Shown here piece after piece: positions 52,566 through 60,270 of a DNA stretch of 64,000 nt. The position numbers were made by a program, and so were the translations under genes. The notes below the pieces were generated by a model that did not search any database, was not told where the DNA came from, and saw only the letters and a program-made list of their open reading frames with translations. Numbering within the stretch: the first letter of the stretch is position 1; each line of letters starts with the position of its first letter. The stretch lies in contig NZ_JAUPEV010000001.1 of NCBI RefSeq assembly GCF_030686155.1, positions 124,001 to 188,000 on the forward strand, given 5' to 3'. Origin of the DNA: Helicobacter_J cappadocius (lineage in GTDB: Bacteria; Campylobacterota; Campylobacteria; Campylobacterales; Helicobacteraceae).

Positions 52566-53118
52566 ATAAGAAACTCTCCAACTTTATTCTGATGTCATCT
52601 AAATGCATCACATTCACATCAGGATTTATCTCTTTTGCTTTTTTTGGCATTCCATAAACAATCGCACTCTCTTCACTCTCTGCAATACAAGTAGCACCAG
52701 CACGATAAAGATCAAAAAGTCCTTTTGCTCCATCATCTCCAATACCCGTGAGAAGAATTGCCAACACATCAATGAAACCACAAATATTCACAGCTGATTG
52801 AAACAAAACATTGATATTGGGATTATAAATGCTTTCTACATCTTTGGGAATAAGGCTAAGAGGTGTATCTTCAGAAAGAACCGATGTTTTACTGCATACA
52901 AAAACCTTAGGGGAAAGGAGTTCTTTTTTTGAGACTTCTATAGCCTGCATATTCATTTCACGTCCAAATTGCGAAACAAAATAAGGGACAAAAACGCTGT
53001 TCATATGCTGTGCAATAACGATAGGGGTATTAGAATTATTGATGCCTTTTAAGAGCCTATTAAGATGACCGGGGCCACCTGTGGATGCCCCGATAAGCAC
53101 GAGTTTTGATTTTTTCAA
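52555..53118 (-). CDS. cheB: Chemoreceptor glutamate methylesterase (CheB) without receiver domain
   Basis: 187 residues from TTG 53116-53118, overlapping the mcp stop as TTGA. The methylesterase catalytic residues are Ser in IGASTGGPGHL, His in AQHM, and Asp in LTGIGDDGAKGL. The CheY-like receiver of classical CheB is missing, as in Campylobacter CheB. Activity therefore cannot be controlled by CheA phosphorylation in the usual way. Confidence 0.9.
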   Translation of the reverse strand: MKKSKLVLIGASTGGPGHLNRLLKGINNSNTPIVIAQHMNSVFVPYFVSQFGREMNMQAIEVSKKELLSPKVFVCSKTSVLSEDTPLSLIPKDVESIYNPNINVLFQSAVNICGFIDVLAILLTGIGDDGAKGLFDLYRAGATCIAESEESAIVYGMPKKAKEINPDVNVMHLDDIRIKLESFLYVF

Positions 53119-54800
53119 GTTTTAAACTCGGCGAGTTTGTTATTCAAGATTTCTGTCATTTTATTAAGGTGTTCAGCCACACTAGCAATCTCCTCTACAC
53201 TTCTTGCATTTTCAGTAGAAATATCGTTGATTCCTGAAACGCCTTGTATGATTCCTTCGATACTTTTTCCGGTCTCAATATAATTATCTACAGTTTTATC
53301 AGCAGTGGTGATAGCATCATTCATAATCTTGTTCATACTTGTTATTTTATCTTGAACTTCGCTAGAAATATGTGTCAATTCCTCAATTTTTTGAGAATTT
53401 TTGTTCATTTGCTCACTTGCATCTGAAATTTCTTGGACTATTACAGAAATTGTAGAATTAATTTCAGTGAGACTTTTTTGCGTTCTCTCTGCTAGATTTC
53501 TAACTTCATCAGCAACCACTGCAAAACCTCTGCCGTGTTCTCCTGCTCTAGCAGCCTCAATAGCCGCATTAAGTGCAAGAAGATTTGTTTGATCGGCAAT
53601 TTCATCAATGATATAGAGGATTGATTTTACATCATCAGCATTTTTGCTTAACTGCTCGATTTTTACAGCAAGTTCAGCTTCTGTTTTTGCAGATATGACA
53701 ATCTGATTAGAGAGATTTCCAATAGCTTCATTGGCAGTATGCACATATTCCCTAGCTTCTTGAAGATCTTTTTTACTGCCTTGTGCTACATCAATAGATG
53801 TGTGCATTTCTTTTTTGATCTCTTTGCTTTTGGTCGTTACATCAGAAACAATATTTGTAGATTCTTCTACACGATTCCCTGTTTGCAATGATGTAGAGCT
53901 AAGCTCATGAGCGATAGAAGAGTTCTCTGTAGATAGTTGTTTTGCCTCCACAATAAGAATTCTAACTTTTTCTATAAAATTATTGATAGCTTCACTTGCT
54001 TGTGCGACCTCATCTTTGCCTCTGATTTCGAGCTTTCTAGTAAGATCCCCATCTCCACTAGATAAATTTCTAGCACGGTGAATCAAGGTTTTCAAAGGAG
54101 TTATGATGGTTTGACGCACATAAAAGAAAGAAGCTGTGGCAATCAAAATAACTACTACCAATCCAATAATCACAAACTTAATAAGACCATCTTCTATGGA
54201 ACTAGAAACCTCGTTTTTGATTTTTTGATTTGCTTTTAAAATATCTCCAATATATGCAGTTACTATTACAATATAACCAGCATCTCTATCGACTTGCGCA
54301 TAAGCAATCTTATCTTCTGGTACGCCACCTTCTGTTTTGGGCATTTTATACTGTACATAGCCTCCACCTCTTTTAGAAACCTCAATGAAATTCTTGATAT
54401 AAGGAACGCCATCAGCAGAAACTACCCTGATTCCATTTTTTCCTTCATTTTGAGGATTTACAGGATCAAAGAGTATTGTTCCATCGGTTTTAATAATAAG
54501 AGGATAGATAGCATTATCTCCAGCATTGATATTTTTAAGTATCTGTATAATATCTCCCTCTAAATAGGTCATTCTTCCATCTCTAGCATAAGATTTCCAC
54601 ATTACATGTGTGGCTTGATCGATGAGATCATAAGCATCTTTAAGTTGTTGTTTTCTCTCGTCAACTGCACTTTGATCAAGTTTTCCAATGAGAAATTGCT
54701 CAATATTGGCATTGAGCTTAAAGGAACTGAAAATAATAATCCCCGTAAGCAGAATCATAGAACCAACCAATATTGCGATAATACGAGAAGATATCGTCAT
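53115..54800 (-). CDS. Methyl-accepting chemotaxis protein with Cache sensor
   Basis: 561 residues. The plan is an N-terminal span (about 6-28), a periplasmic Cache-type sensor with MTYLEGDIIQILKNI and GGGYVQYKMPK, a second span (about 205-228), a HAMP (about 230-282) and a long signalling coiled coil whose hairpin tip is EIADQTNLLALNAAIEAARAGEHG and FAVVADEVRNLAERT. The ligand cannot be read from sequence. AAGGAG precedes the ATG. It begins an mcp-cheB-cheR operon in which all three frames overlap, so receptor and adaptation enzymes are made together. Confidence 0.92.
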   Translation of the reverse strand: MTISSRIIAILVGSMILLTGIIIFSSFKLNANIEQFLIGKLDQSAVDERKQQLKDAYDLIDQATHVMWKSYARDGRMTYLEGDIIQILKNINAGDNAIYPLIIKTDGTILFDPVNPQNEGKNGIRVVSADGVPYIKNFIEVSKRGGGYVQYKMPKTEGGVPEDKIAYAQVDRDAGYIVIVTAYIGDILKANQKIKNEVSSSIEDGLIKFVIIGLVVVILIATASFFYVRQTIITPLKTLIHRARNLSSGDGDLTRKLEIRGKDEVAQASEAINNFIEKVRILIVEAKQLSTENSSIAHELSSTSLQTGNRVEESTNIVSDVTTKSKEIKKEMHTSIDVAQGSKKDLQEAREYVHTANEAIGNLSNQIVISAKTEAELAVKIEQLSKNADDVKSILYIIDEIADQTNLLALNAAIEAARAGEHGRGFAVVADEVRNLAERTQKSLTEINSTISVIVQEISDASEQMNKNSQKIEELTHISSEVQDKITSMNKIMNDAITTADKTVDNYIETGKSIEGIIQGVSGINDISTENARSVEEIASVAEHLNKMTEILNNKLAEFKT

Positions 54801-54887
54801 AAAAACTCCTTAGCCTTAATATTAAAATATTTTAAGAATAGGTCTGCCTCTAGCATTTATAAAACAGACTTAAATTCTATCGCCGAA

Positions 54888-54893
54888 ATTATA
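54888..54893 (-). promoter_or_regulatory. -10 box of mcp-cheB-cheR operon
   Basis: TATAAT on the minus strand, with a 12-bp inverted repeat (54896-54924) starting two bases upstream. The leader to the ATG at 54800 would be about 80 bases. Confidence 0.45.
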
Positions 54894-54895
54894 TC

Positions 54896-54924
54896 TAAAA
54901 TAATATTTTTACAATATTATTTTA
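54896..54924. repeat. Inverted repeat over the presumed -35 region of mcp
   Basis: TAAAATAATATT and AATATTATTTTA are perfect partners around a 5-base centre. Both arms are A/T only, so chance is greater here than for mixed-base palindromes. Confidence 0.4.
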
Positions 54925-55031
54925 TTAGAAATAAAAAATACCATCAAAAATTTATATAGTTCAAAACTAATTTGATTATTATCTACTCGCATTCACAAGG
55001 ATTGCCAAATGGGATTGTTAAAAAATTAGGT

Positions 55032-55613
55032 CTAAAAGCGATAGGCTACATTTATCCCATAACTCGTATGTCCTCTTATATCTGAATCTATATCAGGGGT
55101 GATGCTAAGATTTTTTGGCACATATTTGCTAGTGACTATCCAAGCAACCCCCCAGCCAATAAGGCTTCCTGTGGCAACCTGCCAAATACTATGCTTACCA
55201 GCATAAACTCTGGAGGCATCTGTTAATAGTGCAAGTGTAATCACTGGAAGTGCGGGTTTATATCCATATCGATAAAATACAAATCCTGCCGCACTAAAAG
55301 CACCTCCTGCATGACCGCTTGGCATACCTTTATAATCATCACAACAAGGTCGTTTTGCAAAAGCCACATTATAGCCTTTTTTGTGAGCAGCATCAAAACT
55401 CCGCTTCACACCTTCTATAATTCCTTGAGTTACCAAACTACCCACAGCAAGTTCTGCAAACCCTCGATAATCTTTCATCCCCAGCGAAACCACCGCCACA
55501 AAAACAGGCAAAAGTCTAAAAACATCTCCAAATCTTTCAAAATCACCTTTAGCAGATGCACTATTCACACAAGAGCTCCACAAAACTATCGCAACAAAAA
55601 TTATTTTTTTCAT
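55032..55613 (-). CDS. PAP2-family phosphatase with signal peptide
   Basis: 193 residues from ATG 55611-55613 with AAGGGG six bases before it. A signal peptide (MKKIIFVAIVLWSSCVNSASA) is followed by a helical PAP2 domain: a GVKRSFDAAHKKGYNVAFAKRP first motif, MPSGHAGGAF second motif, and SRVYAGKHSIWQ third motif. The final Asp of the classical SRx5Hx3D motif is Gln here. The C-terminus ends in an aromatic residue (INVAYRF). Possible substrates are undecaprenyl pyrophosphate or lipid A phosphate. It is divergent from the TonB receptor. Confidence 0.8.
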   Translation of the reverse strand: MKKIIFVAIVLWSSCVNSASAKGDFERFGDVFRLLPVFVAVVSLGMKDYRGFAELAVGSLVTQGIIEGVKRSFDAAHKKGYNVAFAKRPCCDDYKGMPSGHAGGAFSAAGFVFYRYGYKPALPVITLALLTDASRVYAGKHSIWQVATGSLIGWGVAWIVTSKYVPKNLSITPDIDSDIRGHTSYGINVAYRF

Positions 55614-55703
55614 CAAAACCCCTTGTATCTGTAAATACAATTATATAAAAAATCATATTTAAACCTCGTAAGGGATTTAAAATATTTGAAATATATTTAA
55701 TAT

Positions 55704-55722
55704 TATAATTATCATTATTATT
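55704..55722. promoter_or_regulatory. Fur-like operator upstream of the TonB-dependent receptor
   Basis: The core TAATTATCATTATTA differs from TAATAATnATTATTA at one defined position. It lies about 17-35 bases before the receptor ATG (55739) and between two divergent genes. Confidence 0.5.
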
Positions 55723-55738
55723 ATAAATAAAGGTAATT

Positions 55739-58270
55739 ATGAGAAAAATATTTTTTTGTTGTTTGGTATCCATCATACAAGTTCAAGGAGAGTCATTGAA
55801 AGATTATCATATTTCAAAAATAAATGTTGAGGGAAATAAGGTTGTTTCTTATGAGGCTGGGGGCATTTTTAAGATTACCCAAGAATTTATAGACGACTTT
55901 CCTTCTGGAAATGGGGATATTACAAGTTTGCTAAAAATCAATCCCAATGTACAATTTAGCAATTCTTATCAAAGCTCCAAAACACCCGGCGAAATAGACC
56001 CTGCAAACATCTCTATCAATGGAGCAGCTTTTTATCAAAATCTTTTTAATCTTGATGGAATAAGCATGAACAATGATCTCGACCCAGCTAGTAATAATCC
56101 TAATTCCATTACAGATATACCCGGAAGATCTCAAGGCATCAGCATTGATTCATCTTTGATAGAAAAAATAGAAGTTTATGATAGCAATGTTTCGGCTAGT
56201 TATGGAGGTTTTGAAGGAGGCGTGATAAATGTTACAACCAAAAATCCTAGCAAAAACTTCAGTGCAAAGCTCTCTTATCAAACCACTAGTTCTGCACAAA
56301 CCAAATACCATCTGTATGAATCTGACAATGAAGTTCTTTTAAATTCTAGCGATAGTAGCAATGAACCTTATTTTTTCAAACAATTCATTCGTGCAAATCT
56401 TTCGGGATATTTGGGAAAACATTTCGGAATCATTGGAAGTTTTTCAAGCGTAAATTCCACCATTCCCTTAAAAGAATATATTCCATCATATAAAAAACAA
56501 ATACAAAAAAATCAGTATCGAAATATTTATAATTATTTTCTAAAAACGACCTATGATGGTATTGAAAATCTAAATCTATCATTTAGCCTCACTTATGCTC
56601 CACAAAACAACCAATACTTCATTAAAAATGCTAAAAATTCTGAATTTTCTATTCTTTCTGGAGGACTGCAAGGGTCTTTAAAAGCTACTTATAATTTCAA
56701 ATCTCTAACTTTTGTCAATAACCTATCTTATAGCGAATTGAAAAATTCTAAAAAAAGCCAAGAAAATTATTTTAAGGGCTGGAAATATTCAGAGGAAAAA
56801 GACTGGGGGACTCCTGGAAAAGGAAGTAATGAAGGTGCTTGGGGGAATATTAAAACCATCCAAAGAACCATAGAGTACAAAAGCGATTTAAAATTTGAAG
56901 AATTTGAAATCTTCAAAACCTATCATTTAATTTCTACTGGATTGGTGCTAGATTTTGGCAGTAGCTACTACCAAAGGCTTGAAGATACTTTTTCAGGCTC
57001 TAGTCTCAGTGCTATCAAAGAAGGGGGTATATGTGCTGAAAAACAATACTGCTCCAACTCCCCTGTTCAAGGAGAAAAATCCTCCATATGGAAAAACAAT
57101 GCCGGACAATATTTCAAATGGCTAAATGTCTATAAAGCTGGAAAAATCAATCTGGATAATTTCGGCTATGGATTTTATCTTCAAGATGATCTGAGAATTT
57201 GGAGGCTTTCTTTTCGTCCAGGACTTAGAATAAGCGGAGATACCTATATGAAAAAAATCACCTTAGCCCCAAGAGTAGCTCTTGCTTTTGATGTTTTTGG
57301 TAATAAAAACACCAATATCATAGTAGGTATCAATCGATACTATGGCAGAAATCTCCTAGCTTATCGCCTCTATGATGGAAGAACTGCCCTGCAAAGTACC
57401 TATAAGAGAACAAATGAAAAAACAACTTGGGATAAAGCAATAATATCTCAGCAAAAAAATAACACTCAATTCAATCGCCTAAAAATACCTTATAACGACG
57501 AATTTGTGGTGGGCATTACGCAGAGATTTTGGCAGTTTGAAGGGAACTTGAAATACATTCACCGCAATGGAAAAGACGAGATCACAAAAGTAAGCTCAAA
57601 AATCGCTTCTTTGCCTAAAGATCCTGATTATACGACGCTTTATTACACCTATACAAATGACGGAAAAAGTGTGAGCGATATTATAACTCTGAGCTTTTCC
57701 ACTATCAAACCTATAGAATTTTTTAATATCAAACAGTCATTTTTATTTGGAGCAGACTATAGCAATATCAAAAAAAACTATAATGATTACGCAAGTTCTC
57801 TAAATAGCAATGCTTTCAATGATGTTGATGTTATATTTGATGGCAAGATCATTAAATACAACAGCCTCCCTCCAAATGATTTTAATAAACCCTATAGTCT
57901 TACTTTTACGACTATCTCACAAATCAAAATTTCAACTTTTGATCTGACTTGGACAAATTTCTTTGCTTACAAAAGTGGCTATAAATCTATCGCTATCAAC
58001 GGAGTGCAAACAAGCTCCAAAGGAGAAGAACTAGACAATTATCAAACCTTTGATTTTCCAAATACATTCAACTGGGATGCCCGAATCGGTTTGAAAAAAA
58101 ATCTTTGGGGGAAAAATATGGTTTTTATTTATTTAGATATTTTTAATGTATTTGACAATCTCAACATCATCAGTGCAAAAACAGAAACTATCAAAAAGAA
58201 AAACACTGCTCTTATTCCAACCTACCAAACTGGTAGATCATTTTATATACAGGTAGGTTATGAGTTTTAA
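55739..58270 (+). CDS. TonB-dependent outer-membrane receptor
   Basis: 843 residues. A signal peptide (MRKIFFCCLVSIIQVQG) is followed by a plug domain with PANISINGAAFYQNLFNLDGI and IEKIEVYDSNVSASYGGFEGGVINVTT, and a 22-strand barrel rich in aromatic alternation, ending in the outer-membrane C-terminal signature (YIQVGYEF). Plug features are of the type without a clear TonB box. The substrate cannot be read. The Fur-like operator just upstream suggests iron or haem uptake, which would fit HugZ. AAAGG is at correct distance from the ATG. Confidence 0.88.
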   Translation: MRKIFFCCLVSIIQVQGESLKDYHISKINVEGNKVVSYEAGGIFKITQEFIDDFPSGNGDITSLLKINPNVQFSNSYQSSKTPGEIDPANISINGAAFYQNLFNLDGISMNNDLDPASNNPNSITDIPGRSQGISIDSSLIEKIEVYDSNVSASYGGFEGGVINVTTKNPSKNFSAKLSYQTTSSAQTKYHLYESDNEVLLNSSDSSNEPYFFKQFIRANLSGYLGKHFGIIGSFSSVNSTIPLKEYIPSYKKQIQKNQYRNIYNYFLKTTYDGIENLNLSFSLTYAPQNNQYFIKNAKNSEFSILSGGLQGSLKATYNFKSLTFVNNLSYSELKNSKKSQENYFKGWKYSEEKDWGTPGKGSNEGAWGNIKTIQRTIEYKSDLKFEEFEIFKTYHLISTGLVLDFGSSYYQRLEDTFSGSSLSAIKEGGICAEKQYCSNSPVQGEKSSIWKNNAGQYFKWLNVYKAGKINLDNFGYGFYLQDDLRIWRLSFRPGLRISGDTYMKKITLAPRVALAFDVFGNKNTNIIVGINRYYGRNLLAYRLYDGRTALQSTYKRTNEKTTWDKAIISQQKNNTQFNRLKIPYNDEFVVGITQRFWQFEGNLKYIHRNGKDEITKVSSKIASLPKDPDYTTLYYTYTNDGKSVSDIITLSFSTIKPIEFFNIKQSFLFGADYSNIKKNYNDYASSLNSNAFNDVDVIFDGKIIKYNSLPPNDFNKPYSLTFTTISQIKISTFDLTWTNFFAYKSGYKSIAINGVQTSSKGEELDNYQTFDFPNTFNWDARIGLKKNLWGKNMVFIYLDIFNVFDNLNIISAKTETIKKKNTALIPTYQTGRSFYIQVGYEF

Positions 58271-58317
58271 AGAAAATTAAAAAAATATTCAAAATCTTCC
58301 TAAAAACAAAATTACTA

Positions 58318-58323
58318 TATAAT
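58318..58323 (+). promoter_or_regulatory. -10 box of wecA
   Basis: TATAAT preceded by ACTA, 28-33 bases before the ATG at 58351. Confidence 0.45.
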
Positions 58324-58350
58324 CCCATCAAAAGAACTCAAAGGTTGATT

Positions 58351-59367
58351 ATGGATTTTTCAAGCAACGATGCCGTCTTGCAAACAGTGCTTGTGGCATT
58401 TGCTATCTCTACGATAATCTCTGCTATCGTAATTTTAGCTTCAAACAAATTTCATATTTTTATTGACAAAATAGACACCCTCAAGCCTCAAGGATTTCAT
58501 AGTATCCCCACTCCAAGATCTGGGGGAATAGGAATATTTTTGAGTTTTTTTGTGAGTTTTTTATTATTCAAAGAAGCGAATTTGTATTTTCTCATAGCAA
58601 TAGCTATTATTTTTTGTAGTGGATTGCTTGAAGATTTTTCAGCTTCACTCTCTCCAAAAACTCGTTTATTGATCCAGCTATTAGGAAGTGCTGTAGCGGT
58701 CTTTGGGATGGATATTTCCATCACAAATCTATTACCGATCCTTGCATTGCCTTATTTTTTGGGGATTGCCTTAGGTTTGTTTGGAATCATTGGGGTTTGT
58801 AATGCTGTCAATATTATAGATGGCTTCAATGGACTTGCCGGGGGAATTTCCTTGATGGCATTTATTAGCATTGCAATAGTGGCATTTATCTTAAAAATAG
58901 ATTTTGTTTTCCTAAGTTGCTTAATTGGAATTGGAGCATCTATTGGGTTTTTGGTTTTTAATTTTCCAAAAGGAAAGATATTTTTAGGAGATGGTGGTGC
59001 ATATATGCTAGGATTTATTATCGCCACCCTTTTGGCTATCCTTACAAAAGAAAGTTCAGGGATTTCTGCGTGGTTTGGACTCTCTATTATGATTTATCCT
59101 GTGTGGGAAGTGGTATTTTCCATCATTCGCAAAAAACTCAAAAAACAATCCGCTATGTCACCTGATGGCAAACATTTTCATATGCTCATCCACAAAAAAC
59201 TCAAAAGCAACCCCCTAACAGCAGTCGCTATATGGCTTTTAAATCTTCCCTTCATGGTGCTTTCTGTTGTTTTTATGCAAAATGCTTGGATGCTCATAGC
59301 AATTTGCGGGGCATTTGTGGTGATTTATTCAGTCATTTATACAAAACTCAACAAATCTAGCTCTTAA
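58351..59367 (+). CDS. wecA: Undecaprenyl-phosphate N-acetylglucosaminyl-1-phosphate transferase (WecA type)
   Basis: 338 residues from ATG 58351-58353 with AAAGG six bases upstream. About eleven spans. Family motifs are FHSIPTPRSGGIGIF, GLLEDF, NAVNIIDGFNGLAGG (the DxxxN active site area) and FLGDGGAYMLGF, then GKHFHMLIHKK in the HIHH-like loop. It starts O-antigen or glycan chains by moving GlcNAc-1-P to undecaprenyl phosphate. H. pylori WecA is also close to a PAP2 phosphatase gene (HP1580/HP1581, from memory). Confidence 0.88.
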   Translation: MDFSSNDAVLQTVLVAFAISTIISAIVILASNKFHIFIDKIDTLKPQGFHSIPTPRSGGIGIFLSFFVSFLLFKEANLYFLIAIAIIFCSGLLEDFSASLSPKTRLLIQLLGSAVAVFGMDISITNLLPILALPYFLGIALGLFGIIGVCNAVNIIDGFNGLAGGISLMAFISIAIVAFILKIDFVFLSCLIGIGASIGFLVFNFPKGKIFLGDGGAYMLGFIIATLLAILTKESSGISAWFGLSIMIYPVWEVVFSIIRKKLKKQSAMSPDGKHFHMLIHKKLKSNPLTAVAIWLLNLPFMVLSVVFMQNAWMLIAICGAFVVIYSVIYTKLNKSSS

Positions 59368-59376
59368 TTTTGGTAT

Positions 59377-60015
59377 TTAAGAAATCCATTTAATCGCTTC
59401 TTCATATGGTTTTCTATTTTTTGGTGGAATTGTATTTTTCTTAGAGTATCCAAAGCTAAGAAGACATGCAGGATTAATATCATCTGTGTTCATATATTGA
59501 CCTAGTAGCCCTTTAAGCCCTGCAGCATAAAATCCTCCGATAATACATGAATCAATATCTAGCATTGCTGCAGTTTGCGTCATCTGACCTATGGCAATAA
59601 AGCACTGCTCTCTAGCATAGGATTCGATCATTTTTTCATCATTTCTCAAGCGATTTTCTCTCACAGACTTTAGCATTGAATTGATGCTCTGGAAGTATTT
59701 TTCATCTTTGTAAAGTTTTTTGAGATAATTAGAATCAGGTTTGATAACATCACCTATCACAGCACACACCACGACCAAATGAGAACAATCCTCTATTTTA
59801 TCTTGATTGCCCGGTGCATCTGCTGCGATTTGATGTTTGAGCAAGTCATTAGTAATCACTACAAATTTCCAGCTCTCTAGCCCTAGCGAACTAGGCGCAC
59901 ATCTCCCTGAGTGCAAAATCACCTCAAAATCCTCATTTGGAATTTTTCTATTCCTATCAAAGTCCCTACAAGAATAGCGACGATTAAGTATTTCTAAAAC
60001 CTCATCTTTTTGCAT
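59377..60015 (-). CDS. NAD(P)H-dependent nitroreductase, RdxA/FrxA-like
   Basis: 212 residues of the nitroreductase fold. The start LNRRYSCRDFD is the FMN-phosphate motif, then CAPSSLGLESWKFVVIT and LDSCIIGG-like IDSCIIGGFYAAGLKG, which resembles RdxA/FrxA of Helicobacter more than E. coli NfsB. In H. pylori such enzymes activate metronidazole. The physiological substrate is unknown. Start has AAAGGA before the ATG. It is convergent with wecA and divergent from the autotransporter. Confidence 0.85.
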   Translation of the reverse strand: MQKDEVLEILNRRYSCRDFDRNRKIPNEDFEVILHSGRCAPSSLGLESWKFVVITNDLLKHQIAADAPGNQDKIEDCSHLVVVCAVIGDVIKPDSNYLKKLYKDEKYFQSINSMLKSVRENRLRNDEKMIESYAREQCFIAIGQMTQTAAMLDIDSCIIGGFYAAGLKGLLGQYMNTDDINPACLLSFGYSKKNTIPPKNRKPYEEAIKWIS

Positions 60016-60216
60016 ATTTATCCTTTAATATCAAATCTTTATATCTCAAATCATACCAAAGATTGCTATTTTAGGTCAATCAGAACTATAAAACTACTCA
60101 CATATCTGAAGAAAACCATCCTAAAATAATACCTTCTCTCTACATAATTTAAAAATACTGTGATATTGAGAAAAAATTTTAACCATATTGTAAATGAAAA
60201 TAATAAAAAATTGTTT

Positions 60217-60222
60217 TATAAT
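60217..60222 (+). promoter_or_regulatory. -10 box of the autotransporter gene
   Basis: TATAAT preceded by TTGTTT and followed by TGC, 49-54 bases before the ATG. A leader of about 40 bases ends in AAAGGA. The 250-base gap before it is AT-rich, with no gene seen. Confidence 0.5.
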
Positions 60223-60270
60223 TGCAAGTTTTACTTCTCAATAACAACTTATTCCAAAAAAGGATCCTTA

